In this document: positions 46,692-55,612 of the stretch, piece by piece | Layout: the number at the start of each line of letters is the position of its first letter | How positions within the stretch are numbered: position 1 is the stretch's first letter | Assembly (NCBI RefSeq): GCF_028737325.1 | Contig: NZ_JAQZCH010000001.1 | Span: 354,732-418,731 of the forward strand | DNA: 64,000 nucleotides | Reading direction: 5' to 3' | From: Microbacterium thalli | GTDB taxonomy: Bacteria; Actinomycetota; Actinomycetes; Actinomycetales; Microbacteriaceae | Translations under genes and position numbers: made by a program | Notes under the pieces: model-generated | What the model saw: the letters and a program-made list of their open reading frames with translations, nothing else | Told to the model about the DNA's origin: nothing | The model's database searches: none

Positions 46692-48145
46692 CTGTTCAGC
46701 ACCGCCTCGATAACCTTCTTCGCAATGGGGGCTGCGATCCCGCTGCTCGTTCCGGCCTGCCCCTGGCCGCCCCCGTTCTCGACCATCACCGTGACGGCGA
46801 TCTGGGGGTCGTCCGCCGGCGCGAAACCGGTGAACCACAACGTGTACGGATCGCCTGGACCGTGCTCCGCAGTGCCCGTCTTACCGGCGACATCGACGCC
46901 GTCTATTCTTGCACCGCTCGCTGCACCGTCACGGACATTGGCGACCATGAGGGTGCGCATCTGCTCGGCGACATCCTCGGTCACGGCCCGGCCGAACTCG
47001 CTCGGTCCGAACGTCTCCTGCACCGTGAGATCGGGCGCGACGACGGAGTCGAGCAGCTGCGGCTTCATGACCATGCCGCCGTTGGCAATGCCCGCCGATA
47101 CCTGGTTGATCGCCAGTGGCGTGGCCGTGACGTCACCCTGACCGAAGCCCGACAGTGCCGTGCGAGCATCGTTCAGGCCGCGCGGGTAGTCGGACGCCGA
47201 CACCGGCAGCGGCATCTCCATCTCGGCGTTGAACCCGAACTTCTCGGCCTCGGCTCGGATCGCGTCGTCGCCGAGCTCGACGGCCAGCTCGGCCATCGGG
47301 ATGTTGCAACTGAGCCGCAGGGCGGTCGCGAGGGTGACCGTCTCACCGGGGCCGCACGTGCCCAGGTCGAAGTTGTGCAACGTGTTGCTCGTCCCGGGGA
47401 TCGTCCACGTCGCGGGGTTCGGGAACGTCGACTCGGGCGTGTAGTTGCCCGACGACAGCGCGGCCGAGGCCACGACGAGCTTGAACGTCGAGCCGGGCGG
47501 GTTCAGGTCGCCGCCGATCGCGCGGTTGAACAGGGGCTTCAGCGGATCCGCGGCGAGCTCGTCGTACGCGGCGTTCACGCTGGCGGAGTCGTGCGAGGCG
47601 AGCAGGTTCGTGTCGAAGCTCGGACTCGACACCATCGCGAGGATGCGGCCGGTCGACGGCTCGCTCGCGATGACCGCGCCCTCGTAGCCCTGCAGGGCGT
47701 CGTAGGCCGCCCGCTGGATGGTCGGGTCGACCGTGAGCAGCACGTTCGACCCGCGTGCCGGCGCACCCGAGATGATCTGTTCGAGCCGGGCGAGGAACTG
47801 GGTGTCGTCGGTGCCCGACAGCGACTGGTTCATGATCTGCTCGATGCCCGACGACGACACCAGCACCGGGTTGATCCAGCCCGTAATGGGCGCCCACATC
47901 GCGGCATCCGTGTACTGGCGCTGCCACGAGTAGATGTCATCACTGGGGACGGATGCCGCCACGACCGAGCCGCCCGCGATGATCGAGCCGCGCTGCACCT
48001 CGAACGAGTCGTAGAGCGTGCGCCGGTTACCGGGGTTCTCGTTCAGGGTCTGCGCCTGAACCACCTGGATCCAACTGGTCGAGACGAAGAGGGCGAGGAA
48101 CATCGCGAGCATCACGAAGCTCAGGCGTCGCAGTTCCTTGGTCAT
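46688..48145 (-). CDS. pbpA: Penicillin-binding protein PbpA (class B transpeptidase)
   Basis: 485 aa. One N-terminal membrane helix (9-26), dimerisation region, then the transpeptidase with SxxK STFK (Ser219), SCN (279-281) and KTG (422-424). Class B PBPs pair with a SEDS polymerase; here the partner gene overlaps it by ATGA. Acts in septal or polar peptidoglycan cross-linking. It overlaps pknA as well. Confidence 0.96.
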   Translation of the reverse strand: MTKELRRLSFVMLAMFLALFVSTSWIQVVQAQTLNENPGNRRTLYDSFEVQRGSIIAGGSVVAASVPSDDIYSWQRQYTDAAMWAPITGWINPVLVSSSGIEQIMNQSLSGTDDTQFLARLEQIISGAPARGSNVLLTVDPTIQRAAYDALQGYEGAVIASEPSTGRILAMVSSPSFDTNLLASHDSASVNAAYDELAADPLKPLFNRAIGGDLNPPGSTFKLVVASAALSSGNYTPESTFPNPATWTIPGTSNTLHNFDLGTCGPGETVTLATALRLSCNIPMAELAVELGDDAIRAEAEKFGFNAEMEMPLPVSASDYPRGLNDARTALSGFGQGDVTATPLAINQVSAGIANGGMVMKPQLLDSVVAPDLTVQETFGPSEFGRAVTEDVAEQMRTLMVANVRDGAASGARIDGVDVAGKTGTAEHGPGDPYTLWFTGFAPADDPQIAVTVMVENGGGQGQAGTSSGIAAPIAKKVIEAVLNR

Positions 48146-49527
48146 CCGATCACCACCCGGGGTCGAGAGCGCACCGCGTCCGAGATACGCAGCAGCAGCG
48201 CGACGATGATCCAGTTCGCCACGAGCGACGAACCGCCCGCCGCGAGGAAGGGAGTCGTGAGTCCGGTCAGCGGGATGACGCGGGTCACGCCGCCGACCAT
48301 GATGAACACCTGCAGGGCGATCGTGAACGACAGGCCCGTCGCGAGCAGCTTGCCGAAGTCGTCCTGGCCGGCGAGACCGATGCGGACACCCCGGCTGGTG
48401 AAGACCATGTACAGGCACAGCAGCGCGAAGACACCGATGAGCCCGATCTCTTCGCCGAGGCTGGGGAAGATGTAGTCGCTCTGCGACAGCGGGGTCATCC
48501 ACGGGCGGCCCTGGCCGAGGCCCGTGCCCATGAAGCCGCCCTTGGCCAGGCCGTAGAGGCCGTTGACGAGCTGGAAACTGCCGCCGGCGGCGTCGATGTT
48601 GGCCGGATCGAACGGGTTGAGCCAGTTCTGGAAGCGTCCCTTGACGTACGGCAGGACCTGCGAGGCGATCGCGCCGCCGGCCACCACGAGGGTCAGACCG
48701 ATCATCACCCAGCTGGTCTTGCCCGTCGCGACGTAGAGCATCGCGATGAACATGCCGAAGATGAGCGTGCCGGTGCCGAGGTCGCGCTGCAGGACGATGA
48801 TGGCCAGCGACACGCCCCAGATGACGAGCACCGGGCCCAGTTCGCGGGCCCGCGGCCACGTGATGCCGAGGAAGCGCGTACCGACCGACGCGAGCGATTC
48901 GCGGGTGCGCACGAGGTAGCCGGCGAAGAAGATCGCGAGGGCGAGCTTGGCGAGCTCACCGGGCTGGAACGACACGATGCCACCGATCGAGACCCAGACG
49001 TCGGCACCCGCCTCGACGCCGAGCCCGGGGACGAACGGCAGCAGCAGCAGGCCGATGCCGACGAAACCGAAGATGTAGGTGTACCGGAACAGCACGCGGT
49101 AGTTGCGCAGGCCGATGACGACCGCGAGAGCGGCCGCGAGCGCGATCGCGCACCAGACGAGCTGACGGACGGCGAGCATGTCCCAGCCCTGCGACGTGCC
49201 CTCGAGGTCGATGCGGTAGATCATCGCAATGCCGACGCCCGACAGGAGGGTCGCGATGGGGACGACGAAGGGGTCGGCGTCGCGGGCGCGCAGGCGCAGC
49301 ACGAGGTGGATCGCGAGCGCCAGGATGTCGAGCGCCGAGCAGTAGATCAGGAACGATGAGTCGATCGCGCCCTTCGTACCGAGCTGCACGAGCGCCAGCG
49401 CGGAGGCGTTGATGAGGAACGCGAACAGCAGCAGGCCGAGCTCTCGGTTGCGCTGCGTCTGCGGCACACGCAGTTTGCGCAGCGCCTTGATGACCGAGGT
49501 GTCGGCCGCGACGGGAGCACTGGTCAT
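48142..49527 (-). CDS. rodA: SEDS peptidoglycan polymerase (FtsW/RodA)
   Basis: 461 aa, about twelve helices. The SEDS signatures GFVGIGLLLLPFVPGLG, VSIGGIVSFQPGELAKLAL and GTGLGQGRPWMTPLSQSDYIFPSLGEE are present, the last with the catalytic Asp region. It polymerises lipid II with PbpA. Operon order makes it the RodA-type member rather than the ftsW of the dcw cluster. ATGA overlaps on both sides. Confidence 0.95.
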   Translation of the reverse strand: MTSAPVAADTSVIKALRKLRVPQTQRNRELGLLLFAFLINASALALVQLGTKGAIDSSFLIYCSALDILALAIHLVLRLRARDADPFVVPIATLLSGVGIAMIYRIDLEGTSQGWDMLAVRQLVWCAIALAAALAVVIGLRNYRVLFRYTYIFGFVGIGLLLLPFVPGLGVEAGADVWVSIGGIVSFQPGELAKLALAIFFAGYLVRTRESLASVGTRFLGITWPRARELGPVLVIWGVSLAIIVLQRDLGTGTLIFGMFIAMLYVATGKTSWVMIGLTLVVAGGAIASQVLPYVKGRFQNWLNPFDPANIDAAGGSFQLVNGLYGLAKGGFMGTGLGQGRPWMTPLSQSDYIFPSLGEEIGLIGVFALLCLYMVFTSRGVRIGLAGQDDFGKLLATGLSFTIALQVFIMVGGVTRVIPLTGLTTPFLAAGGSSLVANWIIVALLLRISDAVRSRPRVVIG

Positions 49528-50762
49528 GAGCCGCTTCCTCCGTCCACGCGTAGGTTCTCGACGATGGCGCGGGCGTCGGCGAGCGAATCGGCCGCGATGG
49601 TCTGCTGCACCGCCTGCAGCTGGTACGCCGGCAGGTCGTCGAGAGCGATCCCGGTGTCCTCCTCCGGCGATGACAGCGAGATGGGGCCGATGCTCGGCGG
49701 GATGCCGCGGTAGATGACGACCGTGTCGGCGTCGACCCCGACGAAGTAGCGGGTCTGCGTCCAGCTGTACGCCGCGAACAGCACGATGCCGATCGCGGCG
49801 AGGATCACGACGAAGCCGCCGAACCAGGTCGCACGACGGCGCCGCGCCCGGCGGCGATCCTCCTCGATGAGCTCCTCGAGGAACTCGGCGGCGGGCTCGA
49901 AGTGCGTGGGCTCGTTCGCCGCCTGGCGCGCCGGGTGCAGCCAGCTGCGCGGCTGCGGGCGGGCGGCAGGCACCTCGATGCCCAGCGGGTGCGAGGCCGA
50001 TCCGACGACGGTCGGGGGACCACTGAAGAGCGGGTGCTGGCCGCCCACGTCGACGATGACGATCGTGACGTTGTCGGGGGCGCCGCCGTCGAGCGCCTGC
50101 TTCAGCAGGGAGTCGGCGGTGCGGCCGGGGGCCCAGCCCTGGCTCAGGGCCTTGGCGGTGTGGGTGTCGTCGACGACGCCCGAGAGTCCGTCGGAGCACA
50201 GCAGCCAGCGGTCGCCGGGCTGCGTCGGCATGATGAACGTGTCGATCTCGGGATCGGGGTCCATGTCGCCGAGCACGCGCATGAGCACCGAGCGCCGCGG
50301 GTGGTAGCGCGCCTCTTCGGGGGTGATGCGGCCCGAGTCGACCAGTCGCTGCACGAACGTGTGGTCGGTGGTGATCTGGGTCAGCGTGTCGTCGCGGTAC
50401 AGGTACAGGCGCGAGTCGCCGATGTGGGCGATGACGGCGTACTCGTCGACCATCACCAGCGCGCTGACGGTCGTTCCCATCCCGGCCAGCTCGGGGCGCA
50501 CCTTCACGGTGCTGATGAGCTCCGCGGCGGTGTCGGCGAGGGCGTCGCGCAGGGCCGCTTCGGCCTCGGTCGTCGTCGAGAAGGCGTGATCGAGGCTCTC
50601 GAGCCGGCGCACCGCCAGGCTCGACGCCACGTCGCCGCCCGCGTGACCGCCCATGCCGTCGGCGACGACGAAGAGGTTCGAGCCGCAGAAGCCCGAGTCC
50701 TGGTTGTTGGAGCGGACCTTCCCGGTATGCGAGATGGCAGCGCTGGAACCCTGGAAGACCAT
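49524..50762 (-). CDS. pstP: PP2C-family Ser/Thr phosphatase PstP
   Basis: 412 aa. PPM phosphatase domain (1-235) with metal-binding motifs RSNNQDSG, VADGMGGHAGG, HIGDSRLYL, CSDGLSG and GAPDNVTIVIV. A juxtamembrane Arg-rich stretch, membrane helix (about 312-332) and an extracellular domain of about 80 residues follow. It reverses PknA/PknB phosphorylation; all three are in the same operon. Confidence 0.96.
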   Translation of the reverse strand: MVFQGSSAAISHTGKVRSNNQDSGFCGSNLFVVADGMGGHAGGDVASSLAVRRLESLDHAFSTTTEAEAALRDALADTAAELISTVKVRPELAGMGTTVSALVMVDEYAVIAHIGDSRLYLYRDDTLTQITTDHTFVQRLVDSGRITPEEARYHPRRSVLMRVLGDMDPDPEIDTFIMPTQPGDRWLLCSDGLSGVVDDTHTAKALSQGWAPGRTADSLLKQALDGGAPDNVTIVIVDVGGQHPLFSGPPTVVGSASHPLGIEVPAARPQPRSWLHPARQAANEPTHFEPAAEFLEELIEEDRRRARRRRATWFGGFVVILAAIGIVLFAAYSWTQTRYFVGVDADTVVIYRGIPPSIGPISLSSPEEDTGIALDDLPAYQLQAVQQTIAADSLADARAIVENLRVDGGSGS

Positions 50763-50771
50763 AGAGGCGGA

Positions 50772-51320
50772 CTACTTCCGCAGTTCGAACGTCGTCGCGC
50801 CGACCTTGATCGGCGCACCCACGATCACGGGCACCGGCGATGCCACGCGCGTGCCGTCGTGCCACGTGCCGTTGGTCGAGTCGAGGTCCTGGATCATCCA
50901 CTGGTTGCCCCACAGCACGAGGCGCGCGTGGTGGCTCGACGTGTAGTCGTCGCGGATGACGAGGCCCGACTCGCTCGAGCGTCCGATCGTCAGCGGCTCG
51001 GAGCCCAGCGGCAGCTCGAGTCCGGCCTTCGGCCCGCTCGTGATGACGATGCGCGAGACTGCATCGGTCGTGGCCTTGCCGCCCGCGACGGCGGGCCGGC
51101 CGACCGCGCCGACGGCTGCGGTCGCGGCATCCGGTCCGGACGTGGGGGCACGCGTGACCGAGGGAGCGGCGGGTGCGGCGCCGGCGGCGGCCGGCTCGGG
51201 GAGCTTGCGCACCTTCACCCCGAACAGGTCGGCGCGCAGCGAGTAGACGACGGCGAAGACGAAGAACCACAGCAGGACGAGGAAGCCGATCTGCAGCAGC
51301 AGCAGGGTGAGTGGACTCAT
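50772..51320 (-). CDS. fhaB: FHA-domain membrane protein FhaB (FipA)
   Basis: 182 aa. An N-terminal membrane helix (5-27), an Ala/Pro-rich linker and a C-terminal FHA domain (about 92-180) with LTIGRSSESGLVIRDD, SSHHARL and STNGTWHDG, the phosphothreonine-binding residues. It reads kinase phosphorylation and links to division proteins. Start overlaps fhaA (ATGA); 9 bp separate it from pstP. Confidence 0.95.
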   Translation of the reverse strand: MSPLTLLLLQIGFLVLLWFFVFAVVYSLRADLFGVKVRKLPEPAAAGAAPAAPSVTRAPTSGPDAATAAVGAVGRPAVAGGKATTDAVSRIVITSGPKAGLELPLGSEPLTIGRSSESGLVIRDDYTSSHHARLVLWGNQWMIQDLDSTNGTWHDGTRVASPVPVIVGAPIKVGATTFELRK

Positions 51321-52057
51321 CGTGCACCCCCTCGCGTGTCGAACATGCGGGTCGCGTCGTCGGCCGACATGCGGGGACGAGCGGGCGCCTGCGCCTGGGG
51401 CACCACGTGGAAGACGATGTCGGTACGACCGATGCGCACGACGCCGTCGACGGGGAGTGCCGCTTCGCCCACGCGCGAGCCGTTGAGCTGCGTGCCGTTG
51501 GTCGAGCCGAGGTCGCGGACCATCGCGCGCTCGCCGTCCCACAGGATCTCGACGTGCTTGCGGCTGGTGCCGGCATCGGGGATGGTGATGTCGGCGTCGC
51601 TGCCGCGGCCGATGACGGTACGCGAGGCGACGAGGGGATGCCGCTGCCCGTCGATCTCGAGCACGGCCTGCCACGACACGCGGGCGCCGGCATCCGAGTT
51701 CGAGTCGACTCGGACCGTGCCGGTGGACAGTTGCGGGTCGGAGATGAGGGCGATGCTCACGGCGCCGGAGAACGAGTAGCCCTGAGCCTTCGCGTGCTTC
51801 TCGACGAGCGTCCGCAGCTCATCGGTCAGAGCGCTGCCGAGAGCGTCCATCCGCTCGGCGTCGCCGGGGGCCAGACGAACCGTGAGCGCGTTCGGCACCA
51901 GGATGCGGTCGCGGCTGACGACGGCGGCCTTCTTGTCGAGTTCGCTGCGGAGCGCGGATGCGATCTCCACCGGCTGGACACCGCTGCGGAAGGTCTTGGC
52001 GAATGCGCCGTTGACGGCACGTTCGAGACCCTTCTCGAAGCTGTCAAGTAGTCCCAC
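51317..52057 (-). CDS. fhaA: FHA-domain protein FhaA with DUF3662 domain
   Basis: 246 aa from GTG 52057 (GAGGAG upstream). The N-terminal DUF3662 domain starts with LLDSFEKGLERAVNGAF (1-120) and the C-terminal FHA domain (about 145-225) has VIGRGSDADITIP, SRKHVEI and STNGTQLNG. The long disordered linker of mycobacterial FhaA is nearly absent. FhaA interacts with phosphorylated MurJ in mycobacteria, where MurJ carries a pseudokinase; that domain is missing from the MurJ here. First gene of the operon. Confidence 0.93.
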   Translation of the reverse strand: MGLLDSFEKGLERAVNGAFAKTFRSGVQPVEIASALRSELDKKAAVVSRDRILVPNALTVRLAPGDAERMDALGSALTDELRTLVEKHAKAQGYSFSGAVSIALISDPQLSTGTVRVDSNSDAGARVSWQAVLEIDGQRHPLVASRTVIGRGSDADITIPDAGTSRKHVEILWDGERAMVRDLGSTNGTQLNGSRVGEAALPVDGVVRIGRTDIVFHVVPQAQAPARPRMSADDATRMFDTRGGAR

Positions 52058-52184
52058 GGGGCTCCTCAGGCAGGCGGATGGTGGCTTCATCGTAGTCAGG
52101 CAGGCTGAACGCTCGTCGCATTCGGGCGCGGTTCGGGCCCCCCTGAGGCCAGGATCGTGGACTTTCGCGGCCGAAAAGTCGTGA

Positions 52185-52190
52185 TATCCT
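52185..52190 (+). promoter_or_regulatory. Candidate -10 element (TATCCT) for tRNA-Leu
   Basis: TATCCT lies 31 bp before the tRNA-Leu 5' end, in the 164-bp spacer divergent from fhaA. Confidence 0.35.
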
Positions 52191-52221
52191 CGGGAAGTTG
52201 GGTTCGTGGAAACACGTTCTC

Positions 52222-52305
52222 GCGCGAGTGGCGGAATAGGCAGACGCGCTGGCTTCAGGTGCCAGTGCCCGAAAGGGCGTGGGGGTTCAACTCCCCCCTC
52301 GCGCA
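52222..52305 (+). tRNA. tRNA-Leu (CAG anticodon)
   Basis: 84 nt with the long class II variable arm. Acceptor GCGCGAG pairs with CTCGCGC, anticodon stem CTGGC/GCCAG with loop TTCAGGT, variable stem GCCC/GGGC, T-loop TTCAACT. CCA not encoded. Confidence 0.97.
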
Positions 52306-52310
52306 CAGCA

Positions 52311-52340
52311 GGCCCTCTCACTTCGGTGAGGGGGCCTTTT
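52311..52340 (+). terminator. Rho-independent terminator after tRNA-Leu
   Basis: An 11-bp stem with one G-U pair closed by a TTCG tetraloop (52311-52321, 52326-52336) and followed by TTTT. Confidence 0.88.
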
Positions 52341-52447
52341 GCGTTCCCGGATGCCGTTGGGCACCGCGCATCCCGTCGAGGTCGAGTCACCTCCGGGTCG
52401 CGCGCCGCCGCTTGACTCGTCCATGGTGCGCACTCATACTCCATCTA

Positions 52448-52464
52448 GTGAACTCTTAGTTCGC
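52448..52464. promoter_or_regulatory. Candidate operator before the TRAP-like cluster
   Basis: The imperfect inverted repeat GTGAAC-TCTTA-GTTCGC lies about 30 bp before the permease ATG, an AT-richer patch in GC-rich DNA. IclR regulators bind short palindromes, and an IclR gene lies in the cluster; direct binding is only inferred. Confidence 0.3.
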
Positions 52465-52494
52465 CAGACGTACCCCACTCAATGGAGAGAAGTT

Positions 52495-53841
52495 ATGGGC
52501 TTGGCAGTTTGGGCGTTGATCGCCTACATCGGCGTGATCGTCGTCTGGAGCGTCGTGGTGAAACGCGGCATCGGCGAGGCGATGATCGTCGGCTTCGTCG
52601 TGGTCTGCGCCTTCGGTGGTCCGCAGTTCCTCGAGATGGTCTCGGTGGGCCTGCAGGCGGCATTCGACCAGGAGATCGTGTTCGCGGCCCTCGCCTTCAC
52701 GTTCATCGGGTTCCTGTTGGCCTCGACGGGCGTGATCGACCGACAGGTCGACATCCTCAATTCCCTGCTCGGTCGCCTGCGGGGCGGAGCGGGCTACGTG
52801 GCGACGGTCGGGTCGGCCCTCTTCGGCGCGGTCGCTCACTCGGGCTCGGCGAACGCCGCGACCATGGGCTCCGTCGCGATCCCCTGGATGAAGCGCTCGA
52901 ACTGGCCGCCGCACGTGGCGGCGACGGTCGTGGCGGGCAACGCCGGCAACGGCACGGTGATCCCGCCGAGCGCGTCGTTCTTCATCCTCATCGGCACCGC
53001 GACCGTGGCGCCCTTCGTCGTGCTCGACGAGCTGCTGCTGGCGATGTTCGCCGCGGCCGGTTGGTGCGTGCTGTGGCGCCTCATCGTGATCTTCGTCTTC
53101 GTGCGTCGACACAAGATCGGTCGCGTCGACGCAGCCGACATCCTTCCTTTCGGCCGTTCGTTCCGCAGCGGCTGGACGTCGCTGCTGGTCTTCCTCGGCA
53201 TCCTCATCCCCGTTCTGGTCACCCTGGGACCCTCGGGCGAGGCGATCGGCGGCGTGATCGGCGCGGACGCGATGGAGGCCATCAGCCTCATCGTGTGGAT
53301 GCCGGTGCTGCTGCTGATCTTCGCGGTGGTCCTCGGCTGGCGCCGCCTGCCGCGGGGTGGACGCGCGTGGTACGCGTTCGTGGCGAAGACGGCCCCGCGC
53401 TACCGCGACATCGGTGCGACGCTCGTTTTCGCCTTCGCCGGGGGAGCGGTGCTCACCGAGCTCGGGCTCGCTGACCAGCTCTCGGCGGTGCTCAACGGTC
53501 TGAACGCCTCGCCCGTGGTGATGTCGATCATCGTCGCCGTCATGGTCGTGCTCGTCGCCGGTCCCCTGAGCTCGACCGCCACGATTGCGACGATCGGCGG
53601 CATCGGCTTCAGCGTGCTGATGGTGTCGGGCGTGGACCCGATCCTCGCCGCCTGCGTCGTGCTCGTCGCCGCGTCGACCGAGGGCGCCTCGCCTCCCGGC
53701 GCGTCGGCCATCTATATCGCGACGGGCATCGCCCAGGTGAACCCGGTGAAGACGTTCGTGCCGCTCGTCGTCTGGTACGTGCTCCCCATCCTCGCGATCG
53801 CCGCGCTCATCGGTCCGGGCTGGCTGCCCGTCCCCCACTGA
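52495..53841 (+). CDS. TRAP transporter large permease-like protein (DctM family)
   Basis: 448 aa from ATG 52495 (GGAGAGAAG upstream), about 11-12 helices. Both DctM inner motifs are recognisable: GAVAHSGSANAATMGSVAIP followed by VIPPSASFFI, and the second repeat TEGASPPGASAIYIATGI. No DctP binding protein or normal DctQ subunit is adjacent; only a 92-aa membrane protein follows. It would import an organic acid. Divergent from typical DctM, so a DctM-like carrier outside classical TRAP is possible. Confidence 0.82.
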   Translation: MGLAVWALIAYIGVIVVWSVVVKRGIGEAMIVGFVVVCAFGGPQFLEMVSVGLQAAFDQEIVFAALAFTFIGFLLASTGVIDRQVDILNSLLGRLRGGAGYVATVGSALFGAVAHSGSANAATMGSVAIPWMKRSNWPPHVAATVVAGNAGNGTVIPPSASFFILIGTATVAPFVVLDELLLAMFAAAGWCVLWRLIVIFVFVRRHKIGRVDAADILPFGRSFRSGWTSLLVFLGILIPVLVTLGPSGEAIGGVIGADAMEAISLIVWMPVLLLIFAVVLGWRRLPRGGRAWYAFVAKTAPRYRDIGATLVFAFAGGAVLTELGLADQLSAVLNGLNASPVVMSIIVAVMVVLVAGPLSSTATIATIGGIGFSVLMVSGVDPILAACVVLVAASTEGASPPGASAIYIATGIAQVNPVKTFVPLVVWYVLPILAIAALIGPGWLPVPH

Positions 53842-53890
53842 CCTTCCGCCGACACCCAAGAAGCCGACACCCAAGAAGAGGACACACGAC

Positions 53891-54169
53891 ATGTCGGAAG
53901 AGACTTCCCCCGCCGATTCCGGACACGGTCCCGTGCGCCGCCGCGCGATCACGATCATGACGCCGGTCTTCGTCGGTCTGCTCGTCGCGATGCTGGTGCT
54001 GGGCACCACCCTCGTGCTGCTGCAGATCGCCGGCCTGCTCATCGTCAATCCGGGCGTCATCATCGGTACCGCCGAGGCACTGAGCCCGTGGGCCTTCGGC
54101 GTCGGCGGCGCGCTCGGGATCTGGACGCTGTTGCTGTCGTACGCCCATGGCTGGAAGCCGGCCGACTGA
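53891..54169 (+). CDS. Small two-helix membrane protein, putative TRAP partner
   Basis: 92 aa. A polar N-terminus (1-20) precedes two membrane helices (about 23-48 and 62-85). It sits 49 bp after the permease and 30 bp before the RraA-family gene. DctQ subunits normally have four helices and 150 or more residues, so this is too small for one, but it occupies the place of a small permease subunit. Confidence 0.7.
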   Translation: MSEETSPADSGHGPVRRRAITIMTPVFVGLLVAMLVLGTTLVLLQIAGLLIVNPGVIIGTAEALSPWAFGVGGALGIWTLLLSYAHGWKPAD

Positions 54170-54199
54170 GGTCGGCCGCCCGAACGAAAGACACCCCTG

Positions 54200-54799
54200 A
54201 TGACCACTTCCCCTGCTCCCGTCGACGCCGCCGTCATCGCCGGCCTGGCCGCGCTGCCCGTGGCGAACGTCGGCGACGCGATGGACCGACTCGGCGTCGT
54301 CGACTCCGGCATCCACGCGATGTGGGCCGGCGCCGCGCTCGCCGGCCCCGCCTTCACGGTCGAGGTCGCCGGCGGCGACAACGCCGGCATCCACGCCGCG
54401 ATCGCGGCGATTCCTGCCGGTGCGATCCTCGTCGTCAACGGTCACGGCGTGACCGATCGCGCCCTCATCGGCGAGCTCATCGCCGAGCGGCTGCGGAAGG
54501 TCGGGTGCGCCGGCATCGTCATCGACGGTGCGATGCGCGACATCGGCGATCTCGAAGAGCTGCGGTTCCCGGCCTTCGCGCGTGCGAGCAGCCCCGCTGG
54601 ACCGTACAAGCACGGGCCGTTCCGGCTCGGGGTGCCGATCGCACTGGGCGGCGTCGTCGTCCAGCCCGGCGACATCATCATCGGCGACCGTGACGGGCTC
54701 GCGGTGGTTCCAGCGTCGGATGCCGCGGAGGTGCTGATCCGTGCCGAGCAGAAGAACCGCGACGAGACCGACACCCGTCGCCGGATCCTCGAGTCTTGA
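54200..54799 (+). CDS. RraA-family protein, putative 4-hydroxy-4-methyl-2-oxoglutarate aldolase
   Basis: 199 aa, the family length. Features include ANVGDAMDRLGV near the N-terminus, GELIAERLRKVGCAG, the metal/substrate motif DGAMRDIGDL, and the late VVVQPGDIIIGDRDGLAVVP, which together mark the aldolase/oxaloacetate decarboxylase group rather than the RNase E regulator. Such enzymes cleave branched oxo-acids from aromatic or sugar-acid degradation. The transporter and dehydrogenase neighbours suggest the same catabolic use. Confidence 0.85.
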   Translation: MTTSPAPVDAAVIAGLAALPVANVGDAMDRLGVVDSGIHAMWAGAALAGPAFTVEVAGGDNAGIHAAIAAIPAGAILVVNGHGVTDRALIGELIAERLRKVGCAGIVIDGAMRDIGDLEELRFPAFARASSPAGPYKHGPFRLGVPIALGGVVVQPGDIIIGDRDGLAVVPASDAAEVLIRAEQKNRDETDTRRRILES

Positions 54800-54820
54800 G
54801 CGATCCGACAGACTGGGTGG

Positions 54821-55576
54821 ATGAGCACGGCTCGCGATGAATCACAGCCCACGGTGCGCAGCGTCGAACGCGCGCTCGACCTGCTCGAAATCCTGGAACG
54901 CGACGGCGGGGCGTTGCGCCTGGTCGACCTCAGCCGGGGCACCGGCCTCTCGTCGGCCACGGTCCTGCGGCTGCTCGCGGTGCTGCAGCGGCGCGGACTC
55001 GTCTCGGCTCAGAACGGCGAGTATCGACTCGGGGTGGCCTCGCTCGGAATGGCCCACGGCTACCTGTCGTCCGATCCGCTCAGCAACCGGGCGCGACCGC
55101 ACCTGCAGCAGCTCGCCGACACGACGAAGCTCACGACCTCTCTCTACGTGCGCACCGGCGCGGAGCGCATCCTCGCCGTCCGCGTCGACGGCGCCGAACC
55201 GTTCCGGTACCAGCTGCCGCTCGGTCGTCGCCTGCCCATGCACCTCGGCGCCGGCAAAGCGATCCTCGCGTTCCTCCCGGACGACGACATGGCCGGCATC
55301 CTCGAGCAGGTCGGTGAGTCCCGCACCGCCGACGGCCGTGTCGTGGGCGCGGAGCAGCTCGCGGCCGAGCTCGACGGCATCCGGTCCCGCGGGTTCCATG
55401 TGTCCGTCGCTGAGCGTGATGTCGCCGTCGCGGCGGTCAGCGTGCCCGTCCGCGCTGCGAACGACGAGGTGGTCGCTTCGCTCTCGGCGTCGGGACCGGC
55501 AGAATCCACCGACCCCGCGATCCTGGAGCGCTGGGTCCCCGAACTCCGACGAGCCGCGGCGGCCGTCGGCCGATAG
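54821..55576 (+). CDS. IclR-family transcriptional regulator
   Basis: 251 aa. A winged HTH (about 12-75: RSVERALDLLEILE, SRGTGLSSATVLRLLAVLQRRG) precedes the IclR effector domain with GAGKAILAFLPDDD and ISVPVR-like VAAVSVPVRA. It lies inside the permease-RraA-dehydrogenase run and is the likely local regulator, with small organic acid effectors typical of the family. Confidence 0.93.
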   Translation: MSTARDESQPTVRSVERALDLLEILERDGGALRLVDLSRGTGLSSATVLRLLAVLQRRGLVSAQNGEYRLGVASLGMAHGYLSSDPLSNRARPHLQQLADTTKLTTSLYVRTGAERILAVRVDGAEPFRYQLPLGRRLPMHLGAGKAILAFLPDDDMAGILEQVGESRTADGRVVGAEQLAAELDGIRSRGFHVSVAERDVAVAAVSVPVRAANDEVVASLSASGPAESTDPAILERWVPELRRAAAAVGR

Positions 55577-55612
55577 CGCGAGTCCCGGCTCGCGTGCTCT
55601 GAAGGAGACGAC

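Noticed and set aside
48142-51693. Possible fusion of rodA with a 700-residue upstream region
   Set aside because: The upstream part is a shadow of pstP and fhaB in another frame; rodA has its own ATG at 49527 overlapping the pstP stop.
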